Shown here: positions 23,801-29,876 of the stretch, one piece after another | How positions within the stretch are numbered: the first letter of the stretch is position 1 | How the letters are laid out: each line of letters starts with the position of its first letter | Assembly (NCBI RefSeq): GCF_963678635.1 | Contig: NC_087070.1 | Coordinates: forward strand, 10,634,539 to 10,698,538 | DNA length: 64,000 nucleotides | Direction: 5' to 3' | From: Symsagittifera roscoffensis | Taxonomy: Eukaryota > Xenacoelomorpha > Acoela > Convolutidae | The notes under the pieces: model-generated | What the model saw: the letters and a program-made list of their open reading frames with translations, nothing else | The model's database searches: none | Told to the model about the DNA's origin: nothing | Translations under genes and position numbers: made by a program

Positions 23801-26800
23801 CCCCCCAATGACTCGGACTTCTGCTTTCGTCTTCCAGCCGTTTGATGCTAACTCGAGTTCGATTCTGCCCAACATCTTGATCCGATTGTTGCTGTAATCC
23901 CGGAATTCGTCATCGTCAGCGTCATCTTGTTTTAAATTAATTCCCGCTCTTCCCACTGTTCTCCTCAAATCATCTAGTGTTAAAATGGATATCGGCGATC
24001 CACTGTCAATCCAAATGTTTATTGGGTGTCCATTAATGTATATTTCGAGTTTAGGTCCGGCAACTTTCAATAATGTTTCTTTCTTTCGTCTAATTGCCAC
24101 AACCATGTTGTCGTCTGAACTTTCTGATGACCAGCTGCGGTGTTCTCGTTTAACGAAACCTACTGAGTTTGCCGCAACTTGGGGCCCCACGTCATCCGAG
24201 GGAGTATCTTCTTCCTCGAATAGCTCATCCCCTTGGATTAGTCCAACCGGTTCCCCCCCCCCCTCGACTGTCGTTTTCCCCGGCAAGTCCTCTCAAAATG
24301 CCCGACCTTTTTGCAAAAATTGCATGTGACGGCTCTTGCTGGGCATCGTTGTCGGTGTTCTGGGGTGAAGTTCGGTTGATCGCAATTGTAACATCTTCGA
24401 TCTTGCATTCGTTCTTGTGTTCGACCTCCTCCACGATTTGGGTATTGGCCCCGTCCCCTTGGCATTCCTCGTCCCCTGGATCCACGAATATTGCTGATTG
24501 GTTCCGTTTTGATCTGCAGGGAACCCCCTGGCAATGGATAAGCCGTTCCCGTGGAACCGGATGCGACGCCCTTGTAAGTCTTTGCGTACTTGTCTCCTCT
24601 TTCATACGACATCGCGATTCTCAATGCTTCCTCCGGGGTCTTAGTTTCCCGACACAGCTCGTTCTGCGCGTCCCTCTTCCTCATGTTGAATATAAATATG
24701 TATCTCACCATTTTCCGCTCCCGGGTGCCCAAATTGCATCTTGCCGCCATTCCGCTAAGTTCTGCATAGAACGATTCTAAGCTTTCACCCTCCTTTTGTT
24801 TCCTTGGCAACATCTGGTACATCTCGTACGTTTCGTTTCGCTCTTTCTGAAAAAGAGCTACACAGGTATCCAAAAAACGTGGGTATCATATTGTTTCCAT
24901 ATCTCCGTGTGGATGCTGATTATGCAAGGCTCTCTGTCCCTCGTGTCCCAGGCATAGGTACAGATTCGATATCAGTATACGTTCACCTTCTCCCCTTGGT
25001 TTGGCACCAGCGTCACCCAGGTCATTAATCTGTGCTTCAGTTAATGTCGATGCAAAGTAAAATTCCGACGAGACGAGTCCATGTTTCGCCACCATTCCCC
25101 AATGAAATCTTTGTTTCCAGTGTTCCCATAAGAGTTGTGGTTCCGCCTGATTCGGAGGCCAGAATGCCACAATTCCAATGGGGTTTTTCCCCCCTCCATC
25201 CACTGACTGCGCCATAACAAGGATTGATAAAACGATGGCTGTTAAATACTGAATTGACTGCATTCTAGTTCGCATAAAAAAGAGAGTGAACTAGAGGTCA
25301 ACACATAACAGCTAGACAGTTCTAGGCTGATTGACAGGCAGGTACCAAACTCACACTTAATTATAGTATGAGAAATCTCAGAGATAAGTAAATAAAGAAT
25401 AGCAACTAAGATGATTGACAACTGAACATATTGTAGCCCCTGACAGATTTCGCCTTTGTATCAAAAATCTTTCAATTGGGGAAAGAGTTCGAAAACAATT
25501 ACCTCGTTTTAAGGTCGCCAGCAGGTCTTAATTTCTGTTGGCAAGCTCGAAGCACGTTGACGTTATGTTATACTGTGAAAAACATGCAATCGGTTCCACA
25601 GTGGAACTAATTTTCTCTAGTACCAAGGTTGATTGGTATCAAAATTAAAAATCGCTTATTTTACCAAAAATATTCAAATTGTATTCTGATTGGTCATTTT
25701 TGGAGGCAAAACATTTTAGAGCTTCCATCATTTATTTCTCCAAAATTAACCGATCAAATTTTGCATTGAAAATTTTGATGTTATACTGTGAACAACATGC
25801 AATCGGTTCCACGGTGGAACTAATTTTCTCTAATACCAAGGTTGATTGGTATCAAAATTAAAAATCGCTCAATTTACCAAAAATATTCAAATTGTATTCT
25901 GATTGGTCAATTTTGGAGGCAAAACATTTTAGAGCTTCCATCATTTATTTCTCCAAAATTAACCGATCAAATTTTGCATTGAAAATTTTCGGTACAAACG
26001 CGACCTAGTTTTCATTTTGGTAAAATTGAACCATGGTAAAATGGGAGCATTCAACAGTGCCGAAGTATCACAAAGCCGACAATGAAATTGATTTCAACAT
26101 TGTCAAAAATTATCAATTTTATAAATGTTGAGTTCTGTTTATGGAATGTTGGCAGTTTTGCTTGGAAACTGTTTTGTTTTGGATAAAACCTAGAAGAGTT
26201 TTTGACACTCTGTTAAGATAAGTGTTTGTCCGATAAAATTTATGACGCCGCGCTTGGGGAAATTTTGTTTGTTTAATAAGCGGCATCAATTGAAATGGTC
26301 ATTTTGATTTGTTCAATTTACCATCCATTTAATGATAATTACTTTTCAGTAGGCCCCAGATTTTAATAAAGTACAAAAACCATTTTGCTAACTAAATAGC
26401 TAATAACTAAAAACCCATTGAACTAGTTAACGAAATATTATTCAACACTTTACATAAAATTTAGAGAAACAGAAAAAAAAATCATTTTCAACGAGTTCAC
26501 TGTTAAAAATTGTAGCGAGTCCTCGAAGAAAAACCGATTGTTTTATTTGGGGTATTATTAACAGGAAAATTTTCAAAATTTTTGTTTCATAACTTACAAT
26601 GTCTAGTCATAAAACCGCTATTTGATCACAGGCCTTGGTGAATATGTCAAAAATGGCGTGTGTTTGAAAAAATGTCGGTTTTCATAAAAGTTTCAACGGA
26701 AATAGTTTAAACAAAGCGCATCTCTCTGGTTAATTTATTTCCTTCATTTTCTCAGAACTACCCGCACTCAGTAAAAAGAGAAAATAATAGAATATAAGGA

Positions 26801-29180
26801 ATTTTTTTGTCAGTCTCCATAAATTTCAAAAAGAATTGATCATAATCGATTAACAATGCTACTATTTTTCGAAACAAAAAGAATCATTATAATTGATTAT
26901 AGTCGATTAATTTATGAAAGTGTTTTTTTCCAACTTTGTTGAATTAAAAACCATTATAATGGATTATAATCTATTATTATTCAACAAATGTCATCGCTTC
27001 ATTTCGTTCTAGTTTTGTTTTGTTTTGTGTGCTTTTCAGCTGGTTTAACGTTATAACGGCGCCGGAAAAACCGTTTTTTGGTCAAAATTTCCCAAAAAGT
27101 GCCCAAAAATATGCCTTTTTTTGGCGCGTTTTTTTTCAAATTTTTGCCTGCGGAGCATAAAAGTTGACCATAACAGGGTCTTTTTTATGCCATGGGAGAG
27201 CTTGGAATGAATCTCGTCAATCTTATTAGGGTTAAGGGGAAACCCCCCCCCCCCCCCCCCCCTCGCGAAAATCTTAGATTCGCCCCTGGTTTACTGAATC
27301 TTACTTCTCACTGATTTTTGTTATGCGTTTTCATGCAGAATAGCTAAATTATAATCCATTGTAATTGATTTTTCCTTAATTAATTGATAAATATTTTGAT
27401 AGAAAAAGGGATTATAATCTATTGTATTAGATAATAAAAGATTTTCGTAAAAGTTGTAATTGATTTTAATTTATTAAAATGTCACCAAAAATGTTTTCAT
27501 TATAATGGTTTATAAATCGCTAAAATTACGATTAAAATTATAATTTAATCGATTATTTTTTCTTTTTACTGAGTGCGGGAAGTTAGTTAACTACGAAAAA
27601 TAGTTATTTGACTAAAATCTGGGGCCTGCTTTTCAGTGATTTGGAATGAGTAAAAACAGTATTCAAATAACTTTTGCCAGTTTTGAACAAAATTTTGATT
27701 TTCGCCTCTGTTGTACAAAAGGACTTCATTCTCCAACATATGAATTGTTACATCATTGAAACATTTTATCTCTTATTTTATTTGACTCCTGCTCTTAGAA
27801 TTCGACTACTACATGGTGCATCTGCACTGTGACAGGAACCAGATCGACCTCTGGTCTCTCATTGTGGCAGCTGACAGGTACTGCCAGTGGAATGGACAGA
27901 ACGAGAGTCTCTGGTTCGTAGGTTAGTCCCAAACAGACTTCATGCATCGCATCACAAGACACTCTTCTGATAACTTTTTTCACAACACACTGGCAGAAAA
28001 ATGGATTTTTTTACCAAATTTTTTTAAAAAATTTTTGATGGCAGAAAAATTGTTCATGAAGCGCATTAAAAAGACTTCATATTTTTTTCCAACCAAAAAC
28101 TGGTAAATCTGCAACTTGCAATCTGCGACTTTTCGAGGTACCTTGATGTTAAAGTAGAATCCGTGATGGCAAACTGAAAACTGCAAGCAAAACTCAACTC
28201 AAAACATAACGACTAGAAAATTAGATAGAAAATAGCATGAAAACTTGGCCCTGTTATTGAATGAAAGTTTTTTCTTACTTTCTGCTGTGTTATATTTAGG
28301 TCTGCTGAACTTGCAAGAGAGTGTTCCTGACGTGACTCCCGCATACAATTGGTGGGATCCACCTAATCTTGATGCAGACCTTCTCTTCCCAAAGGAACTT
28401 GTGAGCATAGGATTAATTGGATCACATAGCCGCAGAAATAAGTCCGAATATTTTTCCAATGATTTTTTGAAAATGCATGAAAAATGTTCGACAAGCAGTT
28501 TCCCATTCACTTGATGTATGGAATTGTATGATAAGCATTTTCGGTGTATGGAGGTCAACCCGGGAAAATAATTAGGAATAGCAAGAAGTCTTTTGATGTA
28601 GTTAATAAACTTGTGATAATCCGGTTAACTATTGATTATGAAGACTAACAAGACTGCTCGCATGAGGGCAACTCCTGAGTTTTACGGCAGTTCTTTGAAG
28701 TTTCTGAATTATTTATTGGGTAAACATTTAAAAACATCTTTTTCATTTTTTCATCTTTTTTCCTGTTTTTTTTTTGTGTGCCTCAATTCTAATTGGAAAG
28801 ATTTTTGAGCTAAAATATTTAGCACGGGTTCGGATTATTTAAAAGATCAGTTTGTTGATATTCTATTTATTTTACATCACATGAGACTCTAGTCAGATGC
28901 TTTTTCTCCACTAAAAGAGGCAATAAGCCATCTGAGCTTGTAAGTTTGAATACCCAAAAAATATGTTTTTTATTTTTTTTTATTTTTCGCTCATATTCGT
29001 TTTTGTTTTAAGCTTGACGACGACGACGCAGGAAATCCGCACGCTATCTTTGGCGGCCCTAACGCCGCAATCTCTGCTCACGGAAGCAATCTACTCATGA
29101 CTATTCTTGGGCTTCTGTTCTATTCATGGGATCCGAACTTATTGAACTATGCCTTCGATATTTCACTTCACCTATTTTAG
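2777..29180 (+). CDS. Host gene 1: multi-exon secreted/lumenal glycoprotein of unrecognised family (5' partial)
   Basis: Eight exons join in perfect phase: 2777-2854, 3434-3505, 3873-4038, 8879-9027, 18683-18862, 27799-27921, 28300-28400 and 29013-29180 (TAG stop). Every intron begins GT and ends AG, and the joined reading frame has no stop before the end, which is strong evidence for a real gene. The frame in the window encodes 344 residues. Upstream exons must exist, because the first exon starts mid-codon and has no start. The protein is rich in aromatic residues, has several N-X-T/S sites (NYT, NMT, NNT, NQT, NES) and scattered cysteines, and ends in a hydrophobic stretch (MTILGLLF) near the C-terminus that could be a membrane or GPI-anchor signal. 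I do not recognise the family. Gene 2 downstream looks like a paralogue. Introns total about 25 kb and host most of the transposons in the window. Confidence 0.8.
2884..3386 (+). repeat. ~500 bp interspersed repeat filling the intron between two gene 1 exons
   Basis: It starts around AACGGAATATTTGTGCTCGG and ends CCCGAGCAGTCTTGTT, giving a short inverted terminus (TGCTCGGG / CCCGAGCA). An internal landmark is GCTTTTAAGCGTAAGCGGAG. Related copies lie at about 1074-1330, 1770-2262 and 2262-2770. This copy takes up most of the 579 bp intron 2855-3433. Confidence 0.6.
3434..3505 (+). CDS. Gene 1 exon
   Basis: Acceptor TTTAG ends at 3433; the donor is GTTGAT. It enters and leaves in phase 1. It encodes EWNYTIGINDKNH through AKQE and includes one N-glycosylation site (NYT). 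Confidence 0.75.
3873..4038 (+). CDS. Gene 1 exon
   Basis: Acceptor AACAG ends at 3872; the donor is GTACCA. It enters in phase 1 and leaves in phase 2. It encodes GRIWSPYYVYDNRIKTH through AYDSFIDSGR. Base composition is clearly richer in G+C than the flanking introns. Confidence 0.8.
4376..4507. repeat. 132 bp near-perfect fold-back palindrome
   Basis: The left arm starts AAACGGAAAATTCAAGCCGT and the right arm is its reverse complement with a few mismatches, meeting around 4440. This explains why both strands give almost the same short peptide here. It has the architecture of a fold-back or two-armed MITE. I see no clear target duplication. Confidence 0.75.
5597..6593. mobile_element. Non-autonomous DNA element with CCCGCACT termini
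   Basis: Inverted ends: CCCGCACTGGAGTT at 5597-5610 and AACTCCGGTGCGGG at 6580-6593. Both subterminal zones are packed with variants of ATTATAATCGATTATAAT. The centre is strand-asymmetric: C-rich at about 6040-6140 and G-rich at about 6150-6300. It has no coding capacity. A related element sits at 26763-27581. Confidence 0.6.
7005..7460. mobile_element. 456 bp MITE with 10 bp target duplication (Mutator-like size)
   Basis: Inverted termini of about 35 bp share CAAGCCGACGGGACTTCAAG. The motif GGGACTTCAAGCCGAA repeats inside each end. CATATGAGAT directly flanks both sides (6995-7004 and 7461-7470). A 9-11 bp duplication is typical of Mutator-like elements, but the superfamily assignment rests on that alone. 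Confidence 0.75.
7696..7877 (-). pseudogene. Possible minus-strand exon of unknown origin
   Basis: Read on the minus strand, an acceptor-like ATTTTAG precedes an open frame EAVNAKLVKPSVPLMIVAGS, which continues to KISAILDTKTRAG and ends at a donor-like GTGAAG. A neighbouring minus-strand frame at 8012-8284 (Ser/Lys-rich, starting after QSITTENSLEPSLPSFF) and fragments to 8480 contain stops between them. It could be a decayed transposon gene or a nested antisense gene. Confidence 0.3.
8012..8284 (-). pseudogene. Minus-strand open fragment, unknown
   Basis: About 90 open codons with peptide-like composition (LEVSQPDQKSPVLSPKN). The upstream frame is broken by stops near 8300-8350. Similar 35 bp sequences (CCACTGGACTT...CAACACTG.CAGGT) at 6773-6807 and 8515-8549 may be old direct repeats around this remnant. 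Confidence 0.25.
8879..9027 (+). CDS. Gene 1 exon with LMIRNM motif
   Basis: Acceptor TTTTAG ends at 8878; the donor is GTCAGA. It completes the Arg codon split by the previous intron. It encodes RLLMIRNMAFDIFWFQFF, then PFQINEDSRFFWLAEPLPYKK, ending in phase 1. The LMIRNM core recurs in gene 2 at 32200-32290, and the LPYK core recurs in the next gene 2 exon. Confidence 0.8.
9512..9921 (-). repeat. 3' LTR of the envelope-carrying element
   Basis: 410 bp partner of the LTR at 17464. The hairpin GTGCTGAAATTAC-AA-GTAATTTCAGCAC is at 9779-9806. The bases just before it in element sense (CCCGGATGGG) are only a weak polypurine tract. Confidence 0.85.
9779..9806. promoter_or_regulatory. Perfect 13 bp stem hairpin in the LTR
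   Basis: GTGCTGAAATTAC, two-base loop, GTAATTTCAGCAC. Present unchanged in all four LTR copies in the window (17731-17758, 38012-38039, 43271-43298), so it is conserved structure and not chance. Confidence 0.6.
9922..11421 (-). other. 1.5 kb non-coding 3' region of the element
   Basis: No credible frame. It is well conserved with 41618-43155, so it is part of the element. It includes two copies of GGTGGGTTAGGCC (about 10601 and 10648) and an A-box-like TAGCGCGGTGG. Confidence 0.5.
11422..11509 (-). other. Candidate small intron after ORF 4
   Basis: Donor CAG|GTAAGT at 11509 and acceptor GATTTTTAG ending at 11422, followed by TCTTCAT. The homologous interval in the second copy (41547-41617) keeps both sites although the interior has diverged. 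Confidence 0.45.
11513..12433 (-). CDS. ORF 4: 306-codon protein of unknown function
   Basis: Intact in this copy from ATG 12433 to TAA 11513. It starts 15 bases after the ORF 3 stop, in the -1 frame, and the frame is open a little further upstream. Soluble, rich in His/Thr/Phe/Tyr/Asn: FTYIGYKKSLKTHTAPRANE early, FHFLAPHERDLHCSHDIM in the middle, LQLLWPLLQTKNIIRILA late. No membrane segment. The second copy has the same protein with a frame break. A perfect splice donor CAG|GTAAGT begins right after the stop codon in both copies. Not recognised. Confidence 0.6.
   Translation of the reverse strand: MLYQLTTSLTHRQFTYIGYKKSLKTHTAPRANEYTLEYYDHNIIRANQDQFLDDDRFASPQITEKFFIKTPYVFTLKIFDRKFDHIISEALTDTQAYESFKEKFQLFSLTFHFLAPHERDLHCSHDIMLRTKQTHTYTYTYYRFIQNHFDLHTPSRQPHHRFQFINSKYTSPFFLNFTYCIKDTNLHGILRNYDPITQMYIFCPITMTFNAEESRPFRIPHEFIQPIEIPILEFIHNTKYNHKLYNLIQNTPYDFAVGTEELKTIKALQLLWPLLQTKNIIRILAKLLTNSDIIHDIFPHSFFPDD
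12448..13329 (-). pseudogene. ORF 3: Ser/Pro/Thr-rich protein, start overlaps envelope stop
   Basis: ATG at 13329 shares bases with the envelope TGA (ATGA), and the same overlap exists in the second copy. The 293-codon frame has one internal TAA at 13054-13056, where the second copy has TCA. The N-terminal half (LGSLHRSNSHP, LFAFPPPDFP, ETPDEFADSEP) is low-complexity and Ser/Pro-rich. The C-terminal part (NRAYRTFKRKFPN, VLMPTLHWTSYYRF) looks more structured. Unknown function. Confidence 0.5.
13326..15940 (-). pseudogene. env-like: Envelope-like membrane glycoprotein (broken)
   Basis: It starts at ATG 15940 with a hydrophobic signal peptide (ILKILIFLQLFFLVIF), then a Cys-containing ectodomain, and a conserved block around CYKRIPIFY, YFWDTAVPCGS and YYLLTP seen best in the second copy. 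Near the C-terminus there is a membrane segment (LTILYAMFNFIGFLFSLL), followed by a cytoplasmic tail containing PTAP and PPLP. The unbroken span is about 870 codons, large for a retroviral Env and closer in size to class III-type fusion proteins. Breaks: a one-base frame change near 15490, TGA at 14442-14444 (TGG in the second copy) and TAA at 13632-13634 (AAA in the second copy). The family assignment is inferred from layout and motifs, not from a search. Confidence 0.6.
15928..17028 (-). pseudogene. ORF A: ATG-less, Pro/Ser/Thr-rich then hydrophilic, unknown function
   Basis: From the TAG at 17029-17031 to the TAA at 15928-15930 the minus strand is one open frame of about 365 codons with a single internal TAA at 16693-16695. 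I see no ATG in the frame. The first two thirds are Pro/Ser/Thr/Gln-rich. The last part (FGTHPKSNRLHNWALNRLQY, then EVIYKYDRYTKKTIGYITFY) looks like a folded domain. Its stop overlaps the start of the envelope gene by 13 bases, in the -1 relation. It would need splicing, a frameshift or a non-ATG start to be expressed. The family is unknown. Confidence 0.5.
17143..17376 (-). CDS. Short leader ORF (77 codons) downstream of the 5' LTR
   Basis: ATG-initiated, Arg-rich middle (IVRRPRTRDDIRQSRNLP), about 90 bases from the LTR. It might be the start of a deleted gag or a spliced leader exon. Acceptor-like AG sites lie further along the element (TTTCAG near 17113, CTGCAG near 17040). The corresponding region is missing from the second copy, so it cannot be tested by comparison. 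Confidence 0.3.
   Translation of the reverse strand: MLYDDNLIEMSLRLNRSEPIFRTITELPGIVRRPRTRDDIRQSRNLPNSFMIVRQKPTQTFIFRILLAMNLDFHLQT
17451..17461 (-). other. Candidate tRNA primer-binding site
   Basis: Two bases after the 5' LTR, the minus strand reads TGGTGCGACCA, complementary to a tRNA 3' end finishing in CCA. The tRNA identity is not assigned. Confidence 0.5.
17464..17873 (-). repeat. 5' LTR of the envelope-carrying element
   Basis: 410 bp, TG...CA. It contains AATAAA in element sense (CGCAATAAACC), a perfect 28-base hairpin at 17731-17758 and TATAATTGG near its start. It differs from the 3' LTR by two substitutions. Confidence 0.85.
18683..18862 (+). CDS. Gene 1 exon
   Basis: Acceptor TTTTCAG ends at 18682; the donor is GTGGGT. 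Phase 1 on both sides. It encodes RGFTYKSNMTGVDAQKF and continues to YEPVAEVYAGVES, with three or four potential N-glycosylation sites. Confidence 0.8.
18950..19200 (-). repeat. Inverted copy of the GAGCAGTC repeat
   Basis: Read on the minus strand it carries GGAACATTCAGGGC and GCGAGCAGTTTTGT, as at the right end of 3340-3386. It lies just after the exon ending at 18862. The terminal part recurs again at about 28650-28690. Confidence 0.45.
19317..19546 (-). repeat. 3' LTR of the gypsy element
   Basis: Identical to the 5' LTR over 229 bases; only the first base in element sense (19546) differs. The purine run GGAAAAG just before it can serve as polypurine tract. Confidence 0.85.
19714..24286 (-). 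pseudogene. pol: Gypsy pol: protease, RT, RNase H, integrase (multiply broken)
   Basis: Protease active site DSG in IWIDSGSPISILT (about 24000). RT motifs TTMDLTYAYGQLPL and the FIDD box (AFIDDILVTT, about 23050). RNase H with CDASHNGLGAF, TNELEMLAVV and ADYLSRHP (22640-22270). Integrase core with QLDFWGP, HVDQGSCF and SVERT, the last two acidic residues spaced D-35-E (21200-20880). The basic C-terminal tail reaches 19714. In-frame stops occur at 22844-22846 and 22047-22049, and the frame changes near 22600, 21720, 21380, 20830 and 20280. The polyprotein cannot be made from this copy. Confidence 0.85.
24238..25215 (-). pseudogene. gag: Gypsy gag (one in-frame TGA)
   Basis: The likely start is ATG 25215, directly after the LTR; earlier in-frame ATGs lie inside the LTR. 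The N-terminal part has the gypsy-type pattern IVAFWPPNQAEPQLLWEHW. After a TGA at 24886-24888 the same frame continues with the capsid-like region (ESLESFYAELSGMAARC) and nucleocapsid with two Cys-rich motifs, the second a canonical CNFCKKVGHFERTC knuckle. It overlaps pol by about 50 bases in the -1 arrangement. Confidence 0.8.
25197..25214 (-). other. Gypsy primer-binding site overlapping the gag start
   Basis: One base after the LTR the minus strand reads TGGCGCAGTCAGTGGATG. The in-frame ATG at 25213-25215 shares its TG with this site. Confidence 0.55.
25216..25445 (-). repeat. 5' LTR of the gypsy element
   Basis: In element sense it begins TGTCAGGGGC and ends CCTTGTT. CTATAATTAAG is a TATA-like box. 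Confidence 0.88.
25567..25992. repeat. 213 bp tandem duplication
   Basis: The two copies start at 25567 and 25780 with GTTATACTGTGAA and share CAATCGGTTCCAC(A/G)GTGGAAC, itself a short palindrome. A few substitutions separate them. Confidence 0.75.
26762..27581. mobile_element. CCCGCACT-ended element nested in 26351-27628
   Basis: Ends CCCGCACTCAGTAAAAAGAG and CTTTTTACTGAGTGCGGG are inverted. The subterminal zones repeat ATTATAATCGATTA-type motifs, like the element at 5597-6593. Confidence 0.55.
27055..27289. mobile_element. Truncated hAT-type MITE fragment
   Basis: It shares AAAAAGTGC.CAAAAA, GAGAGCT.GGA and the terminus CTTAGATTCGCCCCTG with the complete element at 35197-35618. The left part is missing. 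It includes a C homopolymer at about 27243-27263. Confidence 0.5.
27799..27921 (+). CDS. Gene 1 exon
   Basis: Acceptor CTCTTAG ends at 27798; the donor is GTTAGT. Phase 1 on both sides. It encodes EFDYYMVHLHCDRNQIDLW through NESLWFV. Confidence 0.8.
   Translation, partial: NSTTTWCICTVTGTRSTSGLSLWQLTGTASGMDRTRVSGS
28300..28400 (+). CDS. Gene 1 exon
   Basis: Acceptor TATTTAG ends at 28299; the donor is GTGAGC. It enters in phase 1 and leaves in phase 0. It encodes GLLNLQESVPDVTPAYNWW through LLFPKEL. Confidence 0.8.
29013..29180 (+). CDS. Gene 1 last exon, with acidic linker and hydrophobic C-terminal segment
   Basis: Acceptor GTTTTAAG ends at 29012. Phase 0 entry gives LDDDDAGNPHAIFGGPNA, then a hydrophobic stretch around MTILGLLF, then the TAG stop at 29178. 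The phase 0 intron before the last exon is matched in gene 2. Confidence 0.75.
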   Translation, partial: LDDDDAGNPHAIFGGPNAAISAHGSNLLMTILGLLFYSWDPNLLNYAFDISLHLF

Positions 29181-29432
29181 TTGCGAAAAAATTGACTTTA
29201 AAACTCATCATTGATTAATTATGTAGAAGATGTATAACTATGCAATAACGAAGAAAAATGAGAAAAAACATAAAAACCCCACACTTTTTTCCCCACTTTT
29301 ATTTTCTATAGCTTCAAAATTAAACCTTTTAGCTTTAAAAGTAAATCTTCATATTATTGCATTATATAGCGTCTTAAGTTTTGAGCAAACGTTGGACAGT
29401 ATCAGTAAAATTGATAGCTACACATAGTTAAA
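29181..29432 (+). other. Intergenic gap between gene 1 and gene 2
   Basis: 252 bp, AT-rich. It must hold the gene 1 polyadenylation site and, unless transcription is shared, the gene 2 promoter (TATATAG near 29364). No clear AATAAA. Confidence 0.4.
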
Positions 29433-29876
29433 ATGCTCAAAGTTGGGCTCGTTTTTCTTCTCGTGTTCAGATTTGTTCACACTCAAGTTCCGAACGTCGC
29501 GCGACATGACCAAATGACGGATAACTTTCAACGAAAAATTAAATTTGACGAAGAAGGAAGAGGTTCGCCTTTTCCGCACCAACATTACCGGGACCCGGAA
29601 AAGATCAAAAACTTCACCACTTTTGACCCCCACCCCGAGTGTAATAACTCCAAAACGACCCCTGACAATGAGTGGGGACCTTATTACTTCGATCACCTAT
29701 TTGATCAAAATATTTCAAATCTGTCTCAAAAGGCGTGGGATTATCTTGACAAGACCGTGTATGGAACTGTGGAAAAAAGTTGCCCGATTAAAAATAAAAG
29801 TTTGGTCTATTATTATGACAGCTTTGTGGAGGCGGGGGCGTTGCTGTTTTTGTACTCGTGCTATGTAAATCGCACT
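29433..29876 (+). CDS. Gene 2 exon 1 (start codon, signal peptide)
   Basis: 148 codons in phase 0 followed by a consensus donor GTAAGT at 29877. Residues 1-18 are a hydrophobic signal peptide. The mature part contains HPECNNSKTT and NISNLSQKAW and ends CYVNRT. A TATATAG sequence at about 29364 is a weak promoter candidate. Confidence 0.75.

Larger units (their letters stand above)
19317..25445 (-). mobile_element. Ty3/gypsy LTR retrotransposon, recent but defective
   Basis: LTRs 19317-19545 and 25216-25445 are identical over 229 bases. A 5 bp target duplication GATTT lies at 19312-19316 and 25446-25450. Gag, protease, reverse transcriptase, RNase H and integrase follow in Ty3/gypsy order on the minus strand. 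Reading frames are broken by several stops and frame changes. It sits antisense in the gene 1 intron 18863-27798. Confidence 0.92.
26351..27628. mobile_element. Non-autonomous DNA element with 9 bp target duplication, containing nested elements
   Basis: Inverted ends AGGCCCCAGATTTTA at 26351-26365 and its complement at about 27613-27627. CTTTTCAGT flanks both sides (26342-26350 and 27629-27637). The 9 bp duplication suggests a Mutator-like origin. No transposase frame. The interior carries the CCCGCACT element and an old hAT fragment. Confidence 0.7.

Noticed and set aside
24886-25275. Gypsy gag with an N-terminal signal peptide
   Set aside because: The hydrophobic start is encoded by LTR sequence; the ATG right after the LTR is the more natural gag start.
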